Shown: one piece after another, positions 28,593 to 37,290 of the stretch
Numbering within the stretch: position 1 is the first letter of the stretch
Layout of the letters: each line of letters opens with the position of its first letter
Assembly: GCA_963662705.2 (NCBI GenBank)
Contig: OY759767.1
Location: forward strand, 992,001 to 1,056,000
Origin: JAPPHA01 sp963662705
GTDB taxonomy: Bacteria; Pseudomonadota; Alphaproteobacteria; Rhodobacterales; Rhodobacteraceae
Length of the DNA stretch: 64,000 nucleotides
Direction of reading: 5' to 3'
Position numbers and translations under genes: made by a program
The notes under the pieces: model-generated
The model's input: the letters and a program-made list of their open reading frames with translations, nothing else
What the model was told of the DNA's origin: nothing
Database searches by the model: none

Positions 28593-28613
28593 ATTGTGAC
28601 TATCCCTTATAAT
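28593..28613 (-). repeat. Right terminal inverted repeat of the island (inner 21 bases)
   Basis: Reverse complement of 16014-16034. The remaining 7 bases of the 28-bp repeat lie at 30014-30020, after the IS3 element. Confidence 0.8.
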
Positions 28614-28807
28614 GAAGTGGTCGGGTTTGTCTGAACAGTTTGAGGGCAAAGCTAAGTTTGCCTTCGAATGAGATATTGCCCTCGTCGATGTTGAATTTAC
28701 TCCGTGTTCCAGAGAATGGTCAATCCACTTCCATGTCGTGCCGCGCCCCGGTTCGCACGCAGGGAGCGTAGCGACCGTAGGGCGAACCGGGGCGCGGTTC
28801 GGGCCGC

Positions 28808-29824
28808 TCACGCGGCCTCCTGCCACCGTCGGCGGGACGTTTCCGCGAAGTAAACCTCCGCCGGTGTGTGCCCCTCCAACGCCAAATGGGGACGCCTGTG
28901 ATTGTAGTGGTCCAGCCACGAGGCGATCACCCGGCGGGCGTGGTGACCGCCGACCAGTTCCTCCAGGTAGACGGCCTCGTACTTGAGCGACCGCCACAGA
29001 CGCTCGATGAACCGGTTGTCAATCCACCGCCCCCGGCCGTCCATGCTGATCCGCACGCCCGCCGCGAGCAGAGGGCGCAGGTACGCCGCGCTGGTGAACT
29101 GGCTGCCCTGGTCGGTGTTCGAGATCAACGGCGCCCCGTGGCGCTCCAGCGCCTCCTCAAGCGCGCTCACGCAGAACCCCACCTCCAGCGTGTTGTCCAG
29201 CTCCCAGGACAGAACGAACCGGCTCGCCCAGTCCATGATCGCCACCAGGTACAGGTACCCGCCTCGCACCGGAATGTAGGTGATGTCCGCGCAGATCACC
29301 TCTCCGGGCAGGATATGTTCAAGCCCGCCAAGGAGATAAGGATAGATCCGGTGACCGGGCTGCGGTTTCGAGGTGCGCGGCCCCGGATGCACCGTGCGCC
29401 AGTTCACCGCCGCCATCAGGCGACGCGCCAGGTCCCGGCCCACGTCGTGGCCTTCCCGGCGCAGATGCAGGCTCACGCGGCGCGTGCCGTAGTACGGGAA
29501 CTCCATGTACAGCCTGTCCACCAGCGACAGAAGTTCCAGACGGCGCCCGTCCTCCGGCCTCGGCTCGTAGTACAGCGAAGAACGGCTCACGCCAGCCAGC
29601 GCGCATTTGCGCGACAACGACAGGGTCCCGTCCTCGCGGATCAGCCTCACCTTCTCGGCCCGCCCAAGCGCTCCAAACCCCGCGAAAAAAAATCCCGCTC
29701 CACCGTCAACTCGCCGATCCGGGCGTACAAACGCTCCACCAGCCGTTCCGTCTCGCGGTCCGCCGACTTCCCCTTGCCGTCGGCAAACACCTCCAGCAAA
29801 CCCTCGTGCGCCTCCGACTTCCAC
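28808..29824 (-). CDS. IS3-family transposase OrfB (DDE integrase domain)
   Basis: The frame encodes the integrase core with CADITYIPV (Asp), SNTDQGSQFTS (Asp) and a Glu in DNRFIERLWRSLKYE, followed by HYNHRRPHLALEGHTPAEVYF. It has no convincing start of its own. Production as an OrfAB fusion is expected by a -1 shift on the T8 run (A8 at 29685-29692 on the plus strand), after which the fused frame reads FFFAGFGALGRAEKVRLI. Confidence 0.9.
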   Translation of the reverse strand: MEVGGARGFAGGVCRRQGEVGGPRDGTAGGAFVRPDRRVDGGAGFFFAGFGALGRAEKVRLIREDGTLSLSRKCALAGVSRSSLYYEPRPEDGRRLELLSLVDRLYMEFPYYGTRRVSLHLRREGHDVGRDLARRLMAAVNWRTVHPGPRTSKPQPGHRIYPYLLGGLEHILPGEVICADITYIPVRGGYLYLVAIMDWASRFVLSWELDNTLEVGFCVSALEEALERHGAPLISNTDQGSQFTSAAYLRPLLAAGVRISMDGRGRWIDNRFIERLWRSLKYEAVYLEELVGGHHARRVIASWLDHYNHRRPHLALEGHTPAEVYFAETSRRRWQEAA

Positions 29825-29946
29825 TTGCTCACCTGGTTCGGGTGCACGCCATGGCGCGATGCGATCGAGCGCACCGTCTCCTCGCCCCGAAGTGCCTCCA
29901 AAACCACCCTACGCTTGAACGCCGCCGTGAACTTCCGCCTCTTCAT
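29647..29946 (-). CDS. IS3-family transposase OrfA (helix-turn-helix)
   Basis: The 99-residue product (MKRRKFTAAFKRRVVLEALRG, then IASRHGVHPNQVSKWKSEAH) is a typical IS3 OrfA, with the helix-turn-helix and a leucine-rich C-terminal helix. It overlaps the OrfB frame and contains the U8 slippery site about 45 codons before its own stop, or nearer in the -1 frame. Confidence 0.9.
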   Translation of the reverse strand: MKRRKFTAAFKRRVVLEALRGEETVRSIASRHGVHPNQVSKWKSEAHEGLLEVFADGKGKSADRETERLVERLYARIGELTVERDFFSRGLERLGGPRR

Positions 29947-30073
29947 GGTCAGTCTCCTGTCCGATGAAAGCTAACTTAGCAGACTGTCCAAATTTGCCCG
30001 ACCTCTTCTTAATTCCCTTTCCAAAGGAAGTCGTCGCCCCGGCCGGCCCTTTTCAGCATTCCGCGCATCGACG

Positions 30074-30810
30074 TCATTTTCCTGACGCTTTGAACTCCTC
30101 GCTCAAGCCCACAAAGGTTCCGAAGAATCCGCCTTCACTGCCGTCGCTTTTCTCGAAAAATGCGCGCGCCGGGTGACGAGATCGCCAACGCAGCCGATGC
30201 ATCCGCTGAGTTTTGCCTCTGCGAAGTCGGCCTTGAGCGCGAGCGCTCCCTCGAATTCGTCGACCACATAGGCACCCTCGTTATTTCCCCAGTCGCTTCC
30301 AGAAGTGTACCAGTAGAGCCCGCCGGCCTGGCCCGTGTAGGTCGCTTGTCCCGCGATCGGCAATTCGGGAGGACTTGCTGGATCTATCTCCGGGCCGTCC
30401 ACGATGGCGTATTGTTCGGACTCGGCGAAAGACAGATCGGGAAATTCCTGTCCGGGGAACTGCGCCCACCATCGGGCCATCAGGTAGTCGGCCGGCGCAT
30501 TACCGTCCCAGCTTGCCAGGGCATAGGCCACCGCGATTCCGTCGCCGGTGTCCTTGATGAACGTCCAGTCCCGTGCCTGATGGCCGGGGATGAGCGTGGC
30601 CGCAGGCCGTGTCGCCACGGCATCCTCGGCCGTGTTGACCGACACGTCGGTGCCGTCCTGCAGTGTCAGGAACACCCGCAGGTACGGTCCCTGGAACTCC
30701 GAGTTCCTCTCGAAGTTGATTCCCTCGTCCTCGGATTCCGGCGGTTCATAGTCGCAGGCACCCGCCGTCAGCGCCACGGCGATGCAGAGAAAGGTCGCTG
30801 TGTTCCTCAT
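30074..30810 (-). pseudogene. TbpB-like lipoprotein gene with a late frameshift
   Basis: The product starts MRNTATFLCIAVALTAGAC, a lipoprotein signal with Cys19, then an acidic linker and a beta-rich domain with QATYTGQAGGLYWY and CIGCVGDLVTRR. The frame as read stops at 30103. One base shift in the CGCGCG run near 30163-30172 instead gives FFEKSDGSEGGFFGTFVGLS, ending at 30074 with the normal TbpB-like terminus. Either a real frameshift or a sequence error removes the last strands. It is the third lipoprotein of this type in the window. Confidence 0.65.
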
Positions 30811-31173
30811 GATGTTTGGTCTCCCGCTCGATTGTTGGTGGCGGGTTGCAAGATGATTCGGTGTGGAGCGCAGAGTGTCCGGTTTGTCACGGAATGGGTC
30901 GGCATCTGGTCGGGCGATAGCCGGAATGGTCCGAAACGTTTTTCTCTTTCCCGGCAGCCTTTGAAGAAGCGCCTCCTTTCCGGAACGTGACGGATGCGGG
31001 TTTTCCCGGTAGCGTTACAAATGCGGTATCCCGGGTGGCAGGATTGTTGATTTCCGGGATTGCCTCACCTGGCCGGGGTGTTCGATTGCGGCTGTGGCGG
31101 GGATGTTCTGCCTCCCGGCAGCGCGCGGGCCGGATCCCGCACATGGTGGAAGTGTTTGGAAAAGGGGTGGCTC
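30811..31173. other. Intergenic stretch upstream of the lipoprotein
   Basis: No gene is supported. It should hold the lipoprotein promoter (minus strand). The GTGCG that probably marks the intron 5' boundary starts at 31174. Confidence 0.5.
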
Positions 31174-31824
31174 GTGCGTGTGCTGCCGCCTGTCCATATA
31201 GGCCCTTGCGCCAGGCAAAGCTCTGGCTGGGAGGAGGTGGAGATGTAGATCGAAACTGAAACCCAACATCGCGGTCCAGCGGGTGAAACCCCCGTCCGGT
31301 AAAGGCCAGTCAGCCAGCCGGAAGCGAGTGTTGCATGGCGTACGGCAACGTGCGTCGTGAAGCGTACACAGCGGGCAGCGAAGCAACGCTATTGAGCCTC
31401 GAAAATTACAACGATGGTGCCTTTGTTGTGGGCTTTGCAGGGGCAGCACCGGAAGCGCCGCCATGGCGAGGCGTGACGGGCCGTCCGGGGTCGCGGGAAC
31501 GTTGCAGAGCTGTAGATGGACCGCCAGGGAACCTGGGAGACCCGGTTCCGTCCGTGCGTGGAACAGGCTGGAAAGGGAATGCCAGCGAGATCAATCCAGA
31601 CCCCGGCCCGGCATCGGGCCTGCACGATGCCGGGAGCGTTAAGAGCGGGAACGAACCCCAGCAGGATACGCACGGTACCGGACGGCGAAACAATAAGCCC
31701 AAGGGATGCGGGATCGGGAGTCGTAGCGCTCTGATAGTACCTGTGAAGGCGGGGAACCGAGGCCATCGGGACCCGGTGAAGGAAAGCGGAGCGTCGCATG
31801 AACAGAACCGGAGGAGGGAAACAC

Positions 31825-32338
31825 ATGGAGACGTCGAGCTTCGACATCGTGTCAACGAAACAAACCCGGATAGCCGAACTGGCGAGGACGTGCCCGGACA
31901 TGGTGTTCACGACCTTGCACCACCACATTGACCTTGACTGGATGATCGTGGCCCTGAACCTCACACGAGTGGACGGGGCAGCGGGCATCGACGGGGTGAC
32001 GGCGATGGACTACGAAACCCACGCGGAGGCCAACCTGCTTGACCTTCTGGGGCGTATGAAGTCTGGCCGCTATCGTGCCCCGCCGGTACGCCGGCACTAC
32101 ATCCCGAAAGCGGATGGAGGGCAGCGACCGCTGGGCATCCCGACCTACGAGGACAAGGTGGCGCAGCGAGCCATACTGATGCTGCTGGAGCCGATCTACG
32201 AGGCGGACTTTCTGCCGTGCTCGTACGGCTTCAGGCCCGGCCATTCTGCCCACGGAGCGTTGAAAGACCTCCGGACGGGACTGGCCGTGGAAGGCCTCAG
32301 ATGGGTGATTGATGCCGACATTTCGAAATACTTGGAGT
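31825..32338 (+). pseudogene. Group II intron reverse transcriptase, N-terminal part
   Basis: From the ATG at 31825 (GGAGGG upstream) the frame encodes the RT start: VDGAAGIDGVTAMDYE, IPKADGGQRPLGIPTYEDKV and CSYGFRPGHSAHGAL, then DADISKY, where homology ends at about 32338. These are RT blocks 0-2. The catalytic YADD block lies beyond the insertion. Confidence 0.85.
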
Positions 32339-32360
32339 CATCGTCATACTGCCCCCCGGT

Positions 32361-34567
32361 TCATTCAAGCTGTTCGAACAGACTTGGATGATTGTCTACG
32401 ACTTTGATACGTAATGCTTTTTTCTTGCCTGCACGAATATGCACCGCCTCCAGCGCCCCGCGCTTTACACGTTGCAATACGGTCTGGCGGGATACGCCGA
32501 GACGGCGGGTAGCCTCGCGCATTGGCACGTAATCCGGTGGCGCCTGCTCCATGAGTTGGGGGCGGAAGGCCTCCGTAATGCGAATGCGCCATGGTGCTCC
32601 CGGCGTGGTCTGCTCACCATCGATGAATCCGTCATTGAGCCATCGATGAACTGTCGAGGTTGCGACGTCAAGGATCTCGGCAGCCCGCTTGATGGTCACC
32701 AGCTCGGCGTCGGCAGCCCGTATTTTCGGGTCGAAGCGCGGGATTTTCCAGTGGTTTCGGAGATTCTGGACACGTGTCTTGTTGAAGCGATGTCCGTAGG
32801 CTGTGGTCTTGCCCTGACGGTTGAGGATGCCGGCAATGATGTCATCGGGATGGAATTGCGCGAGGCGGCGGATCAAGTCGATCGTGTCGTCGTCCGTGCG
32901 GATCGTTGCCTGCCGCTTGCGGGGGCGCTCGACTTCGGCTTCGGTGAACAGGCCTCCACACCAGCGTAGCGTCAGGTGAGCCCGACAGTCTCCGCGAGGC
33001 GCGGTAATGATGACTTCTTCCAGCACCGTGCGTACCAGTTCCTTCTTGTCCCTTATGGTGGTTCCGGGGGCATTCCAGGCGCGTTGCAGGTCGTTTCCCA
33101 GGGCCAGGATCGCGGCGCGCTCGGCCTCGGTGAGCTGGCGCGGCCGATCCCGTACCCGGCGCTTGAGTTCCCTCTGTGCGTCTTCGAGCGCGACCAGGCT
33201 GCGTTCCCATTCCGCCTCGAGGTTGCGCCCGACAAGGCGGTTCTCCGGTTCCACGGCCCGATAGCGGCGTTCCGCCCGCTCGGCATCGTAGCGAGCCCGC
33301 TCGACAGCCAACCGCCACTGTTCAAGCCCCCGCTCGTAGCCGGTTTCGATCTGTTCGGCAGCCAGGATCGCGGCGTCAAGGCTTGCCGGCCGGATCGCCT
33401 CAAGCACTGCCATGGCGACAGCCTGATCGATCTGCACGGCGCCGATGGACATGCAGGACTTGTGTCGCCCCTCAACCAGTGTCTTGCCATGGCAATGATA
33501 GCCGGGCGAGGAGGTCCGGCCCCTGTAGTGGGTTCTCAGCCGGCGACCGCACTGGCCACAGGTGGCGATGCCCTGCAGCAATGCAGTGCCCTCACGGACA
33601 GCCCCGCCGCCCCCGTGCGGTCGTGGCCTCGTGTTGCTGGCTATGCGCTCGAGTATCGCCTCGTGGGTTTGCCAGTCGATATAGCCGGGATGATGATCAT
33701 GGATCAGGACGTTCCATTCCGATCTGGGCAACGTGCGGTTGCGGGTCCGCATCGTTCCGTTGGCATCGACGTAGCGTTCGCGCCGGGTCTTGCCATAGAC
33801 GTAGGCACCGGCATAGACCGGATTGGTCAACACTTGGTGGATCGTGGCATATGATGTCGGGATCCAGACGACATCGGCTCCAAGGTGTCGGCGATTCGGG
33901 AAGTTGAGACCCTCGGACATGAACCAGAACCAGACGCGGCGCACCGATCCGAGCTCGGCAAAACGTTCAAAGACGGAGCGTATTGCCGCCTGTATCGCCT
34001 CGTCGGGATCGATCAGGATCTCGGCATTCGCGTCGCCCCGGACATACCCGATCGGCTGTCCCCGGTAGAGTTCGCCGCGGGCCGCCTTGTTGCGGATCCC
34101 GCCATCGAGGCGGGCCTGCAGAATGTGAAGCTCGGCCTCCGAGAATGTTCCTTTTAGTCCCAACAGTAGCCTGTCATTGAACAGTTTGGGGTGTAGATGC
34201 CGTCGGCATCGCCGATCAGCGTATCAGTATATCCGCACAGGTCGAGCAATTTGTACCAGTCGGTATTGTTTCTGGCGAGCCTTGAGACTTCGAGCCCGAG
34301 AAGGATGCCGACGCCGCCGAGAGCGACCTCGGCTGTCATGTGGGCGAATCCGCTGCGCCCGTCGGCGACAGCACCGGACAAACCGAGATCGTCGTCGATG
34401 ACCGTGATCAGATCGGGGTGCCACCCGAAATCACGGGCACGCTCGGCAAGGGCATACTGACGACGGGTTGATTCGCGATGGTTTTCGACTTGAGTGGGTG
34501 TCGATTGGCGAATGTAGACCATGGCGCGGCGCTGGAGATGAAAAGCCGTGATTTTGCTGTCAGTCAT
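32361..34567 (-). pseudogene. Large serine recombinase with one frameshift
   Basis: The first part (34567 to about 34175) has YIRQSTPTQVE (nucleophile Ser) and GLEVSRLARNNTDWYKLL. A missing base near 34178 makes it stop at 34154. The second part (34163-32361) continues LKGTFSEAELHILQARLDGG, a recombinase domain, a zinc-ribbon (CGQCGRRLRTHY) and two C-terminal helix-turn-helix segments (RLGVSRQTVLQRVKRG). Total length would be about 735 residues. It is related to, but distinct from, the recombinase at 22831. Confidence 0.85.
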
Positions 34568-34721
34568 TGCTCTTGCTCCCGGTCTCCGGGTGAATGGGCG
34601 CGGCCTGCATGATCAGTTTTGCCAGCTGTGCGATCACCGTGCGGCGTGTTTCCTCGTCGAGGTGTTCCCACAACTGGTCGTACGGTTTCGGGATCTCCGG
34701 ATAGTCCAGGTGCAGTTGCAT
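34560..34721 (-). CDS. Small protein upstream of the second serine recombinase
   Basis: The 53-residue product (MQLHLDYPEIPKPYDQLWEH, then RRTVIAQLAKLIMQA) starts at 34721 after GGAGGAG and overlaps the recombinase start by 8 bases. Its position and size parallel the small coupled gene in the element at 22 kb, although the sequences differ. Function unknown. Confidence 0.6.
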   Translation of the reverse strand: MQLHLDYPEIPKPYDQLWEHLDEETRRTVIAQLAKLIMQAAPIHPETGSKSND

Positions 34722-34989
34722 GATGCTCCTCCGTTTCAGAACGTCGAAGCAGAGCATTCACCACGAATCGCATGCGCAACAGGGCGTGCGGCTCGGCCAC
34801 CAGTTCACGATTGGCGGTCGGGACGAACTCGTCCGTTGCCGCGTCCGTCCACTCGAGGGGAACAATGCGACGGCTGCCGTCGGGAAACAGCAACAGGAGC
34901 CGAAGGCGCCCCTCGCGATAGAGCTGCTTCAGAACCGGAACGGCCTCCCCTTCGAGGACATGCGCCTTGCGGGTGATCCTGACCGTCAC
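34564..34989 (-). CDS. Unknown protein at the promoter end of the second serine-recombinase element
   Basis: The 141-residue frame begins MTVRITRKAHVLEGEAVPVL and FPDGSRRIVPLEWTDAATDE, a beta-rich pattern seen in small proteins coded beside such recombinases. Its last third overlaps the 53-residue gene in another frame and looks non-native, so the true 3' end may have been lost to a frameshift near 34725. Confidence 0.45.
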   Translation of the reverse strand: MTVRITRKAHVLEGEAVPVLKQLYREGRLRLLLLFPDGSRRIVPLEWTDAATDEFVPTANRELVAEPHALLRMRFVVNALLRRSETEEHHATAPGLSGDPETVRPVVGTPRRGNTPHGDRTAGKTDHAGRAHSPGDREQEQ

Positions 34990-35010
34990 AGGAAGTTCGC
35001 GGAGGTGGGT

Positions 35011-35834
35011 AGTGTGTCGTACGGTCTTTCGATAGCATCGATCACAAGCACCTGCGGGGGTTCCTTGACCAGAGGATCAACGACGGCGTCGTTCGACGGA
35101 TGATCGACAAATGGCTGGCAGCAGGAGTGCTCGACAATGGCGTCCTGCAACGCACCGAAGAAGGCACGCCTCAGGGTGGGGTAGTTAGTCCGATCCTCGC
35201 CAATATTTTCCTGCACCATGTGCTGGATGTATGGATGAGAGAGGATGTGGCACCACGCGTTGGGGCGCACCGACTGGTGCGGTACGCGGATGACTTTGTC
35301 ATTGCATTCAGGAACCGCCGGGATGGCGAGCGGGTGCTCGCGGTCCTTGGCAAGCGGCTTGCGCGGTATGGGCTCACGCTCCATGACGGCAAGACGCGCT
35401 TTGTGGATTTCCGGCCCATGCACAGGCAGGGCGGCGGACATGACGGACAGGGCAAGTTCGACTTCCTCGGCTTCACCCACTTGTGGGGCAAGTCACGGCG
35501 AGGTCGGCTGGTCGTACGTCAGTTCACGGCCCGCGACCGGTTTGCACGGGCTGCCAAGTCCATACGGGACTGGTGCAGGAACAACCGGCATCTCCCGCTC
35601 CAGGAGCAACACCGGCACCTTGGTCGGGTAATCCGGGGGCATTGCGGCTACTACGGTCTGACCGGCAACAGCAAACAGATAAGCCGCTTTCGTAAAGCGG
35701 TGATACGTAGCTGGCATTGCGGGCTTGGCCGTCGACACCGCGACGGGAAACTGTCATGGACGAGGATGAAAGATATCCTGGTACTGTTCCCGCTGCCACA
35801 GGCCAAGGTCGTCCATTCGATCTACGCCAAATGA
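35011..35834 (+). pseudogene. Group II intron reverse transcriptase, C-terminal part
   Basis: The frame resumes FDSIDHKHLRGFLDQRI, then QRTEEGTPQGGVVSPILANI, the catalytic block VRYADDFVIAF and the maturase (X) region ending PLPQAKVVHSIYAK. No C-terminal endonuclease domain is visible. The part is in good repair, so the loss of function comes from the inserted element. Confidence 0.85.
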
Positions 35835-35851
35835 GCGAAACTGACATGCGA

Positions 35852-35921
35852 GGAACCGGATGCTCTAATGCGGGCACGTCCGGGACTGCGGGGGAAGGGG
35901 CACCGCAAGGTCCCCTTCTAC
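35852..35921 (+). ncRNA. Group II intron 3' end (domains V and VI)
   Basis: A hairpin closed by CCGGA and TCCGG at 35852-35885, with an internal two-base bulge, fits domain V. The following hairpin (GGGGAAGGGGCACC, then GGTCCCCTTC) fits domain VI, and the intron should end with AC at about 35921. Confidence 0.55.
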
Positions 35922-35926
35922 CCAGC

Positions 35927-36067
35927 CTACACTTTCTCCATGGTTTCTTCTTCCACGACCATTTCCATTTGCACGGGTGGCTCTTGCGTTTCATTTTCCT
36001 CTTCGGCGATGCGTTCTGTGGCGGAAAGGCCGAACAGTAGCACGATAAGCGCAATTACGGCTTCCAT
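35927..36067 (-). CDS. Tiny membrane protein with an acidic tail
   Basis: A 46-residue frame starts at 36067 after GGGAGA. It has a membrane segment (AVIALIVLLFGLSA) and an acidic, Glu-rich tail (ENETQEPPVQMEMVVEEETM). It abuts the intron 3' end, so the intron may have landed next to its stop codon. No family recognised. Confidence 0.4.
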   Translation of the reverse strand: MEAVIALIVLLFGLSATERIAEEENETQEPPVQMEMVVEEETMEKV

Positions 36068-36427
36068 TGTATTTTCTCCCGATTTGAGCGTGACGGTAGA
36101 TGCGTCCCGGTAGTGTCCCGACTGCTGTTGGATTTGGTTTGGTATTAGTCTGCCTCGTCCTGGCGGTCAATGAAGGCTTGAAAAATGCTTCGAGGGCGGC
36201 ATCCAGGATCGGCAGTTGCCTGTTTTCCTTTGACTGTTCCTTCATGGCAAATCACCCGTTCGCTCGATCCGGACCGAGCGGACACGATGGTCTTCAGCGT
36301 ATGCAGTGAATTGTTCTGCGCCTGAACGAGGAACTGCCGAGCAGTGGCCGCCTGGGTGTCAGACCAACCGCCGCCGCCGGGAAAACGCTGCGTTGACATA
36401 CGTCTGCTATCGTCGTGACTCTTGCCG
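36068..36427. other. Intergenic stretch
   Basis: No supported gene. Short frames on both strands lack motifs. Confidence 0.4.
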
Positions 36428-36496
36428 GGAAGCAATGCTCAGCAGGCCGATTTCCAGCGTACCGGGGGCGGGATAAGTTTCGTGCGGCGGTTCTGA
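36428..36496 (+). pseudogene. Last 22 codons of a third Slam gene
   Basis: The frame reads GSNAQQADFQRTGGGISFVRRF and stops at 36496, matching the end of the Slam gene at 3903 (GSNAQQADYRRTGGEISFVRQF). The bases just after the stop (GGCGTC-GTCGGTTCG) also match. An IS1634-type transposase fragment begins right after. Only this tail survives. Confidence 0.8.
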
Positions 36497-36514
36497 GGGC
36501 GTCCGTCGGTTCGG

Positions 36515-36999
36515 CACCGCCATGCAGCCGACGATCGACCCCATGGCCACGGCCCGCGAGCGGCGGTTGAAACCCAGGCGCGCAAGAAGGTCCCCGATGC
36601 CGAATTGTTCCATCGCCCACAGCCGCACGTGTTCGACACCGGCAGAACGCGGGCGTACCATCTCCAGGGACGCCACATCCACCGTTTCCATGCTGGAACT
36701 GGGCCCGGCGCCCGCGACCGGGGGCGAACGGCTGACCAGCCGGGCGGCGATGCGCTGCGCTTCCGCCTCGACCTCATCGGGCCAAGGGAGCGGCAGAAGT
36801 GTCTCCTGGCGCCCGATGAGCTGGGTGATCCGCGCGCGCAACAGGCGCCAGTGTTTCTTCTCCACGGGAAAATGCTTCCGAGGTTGAGGAGGGTCCTCTG
36901 CCTGACCTTGTCGCCCTGTTGTTCGTTGCGGACGAAGCGGTATGAGAAGTACTCGGTTCCATCCTCGGTGGTGCGTGTTTTGGCGCGCCTGATGAACAT
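36515..36999 (-). pseudogene. IS1634-type transposase, N-terminal fragment with frameshift
   Basis: The frame from 36999 encodes MFIRRAKTRTTEDGTEYFSY and KVRQRTLLNLG, as in IS1634-group IS4-family transposases. It then shifts (near 36870) to a frame reading HWRLLRARITQLIGRQETLL and RLGFNRRSRAVAMGSIVGCMA, where the match ends. The catalytic core is absent. Confidence 0.7.
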
Positions 37000-37145
37000 G
37001 GCGTGAGTTTACCATGTTGTGGGGTGTGCTGGAATCCCCTTTCTGTTCGTTTATGTCACCACGACCGATCGCCACGAAAACAAAATCAGGTGAAAACAGA
37101 GTGTTGTCTGACACGGAAAGTCAGAATTCACAGTACACGACTCAC

Positions 37146-37280
37146 TGGATTTCGGGTAGTTTGACCGGTCGTTTCGGGATGGTCGTTTGCCATGCCATGA
37201 GTGCGTCATCCGGGTCGTAGATGATCCACCTCCGCAGAGCATCGAACCCGGTTCGGAACCAGGATTTCTCAAGCCGTTTG
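37146..37280 (-). pseudogene. C-terminal tail of the split IS4-family transposase
   Basis: Read minus, the frame gives SPKRLEKSWFRTGFDALRR, WIIYDPDDALMAWQ and ends LPEIQ with a TGA. It continues the transposase that enters the IS256 element at 38690. It is not in one clean frame across the insertion, so bases have been lost or changed there. Confidence 0.6.
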
Positions 37281-37290
37281 GGTGAAGTCT

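Larger units (their letters stand above)
28614..30009. mobile_element. IS3-family element inserted in the island's right end
   Basis: The ends are imperfect inverted repeats (GAAGTGGTCGGG at 28614; GAAGAGGTCGGG read inward from 30009). The 4-bp sequence TAAT flanks the element at 28610-28613 and 30010-30013, a normal IS3 target duplication. It is 1396 bp long. A palindrome at about 28744-28796 (CGCCCCGGTTCGC / GCGAACCGGGGCG) precedes orfB on the 3' side. Confidence 0.85.
16007..30020. mobile_element. AT-rich island bounded by 28-bp inverted repeats, with many nested insertions
   Basis: The left end (16007-16034) and right end (28593-28613 continued at 30014-30020 after an IS3 insertion) are perfect inverted copies once the IS3 is removed. 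The 10-bp sequence TTTCCAAAGG occurs in the same orientation at both edges (16002-16011 and 30018-30027), as a target duplication would. The original cargo is AT-rich: 16164-16918 and 27307-28521. IS110, IS21 with a serine-recombinase element, and IS30 sit between. I find no transposase that clearly belongs to the outer element. Confidence 0.7.
32339..35010 (-). mobile_element. Second serine-recombinase element, inserted in the group II intron RT
   Basis: The flanks rejoin as AAATACTT plus CGATAGC, giving Lys-Tyr-Phe-Asp-Ser, with only TT shared between the two junctions. A 2-bp crossover is what serine recombinases use. The element carries a frameshifted large serine recombinase and two small genes, all reading leftward. 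Confidence 0.75.
31174..35921 (+). mobile_element. Group II intron whose reverse transcriptase gene is split by a second element
   Basis: The 5' boundary fits the consensus GTGCG at 31174. The 3' end is marked by a domain-V-like hairpin (35852-35885) and a domain-VI-like hairpin ending near 35921. The intron encodes a reverse transcriptase in two parts (31825-32338 and 35011-35834). A 2.7-kb serine-recombinase element sits between them at the codons for Lys-Tyr/Phe-Asp-Ser-Ile-Asp. The boundaries are inferred and could be off by several bases. Confidence 0.7.

Noticed and set aside
16007..30020. Island as a prophage or an ICE
   Set aside because: No structural, packaging, conjugation or replication genes are visible; only small unknown genes and IS elements.
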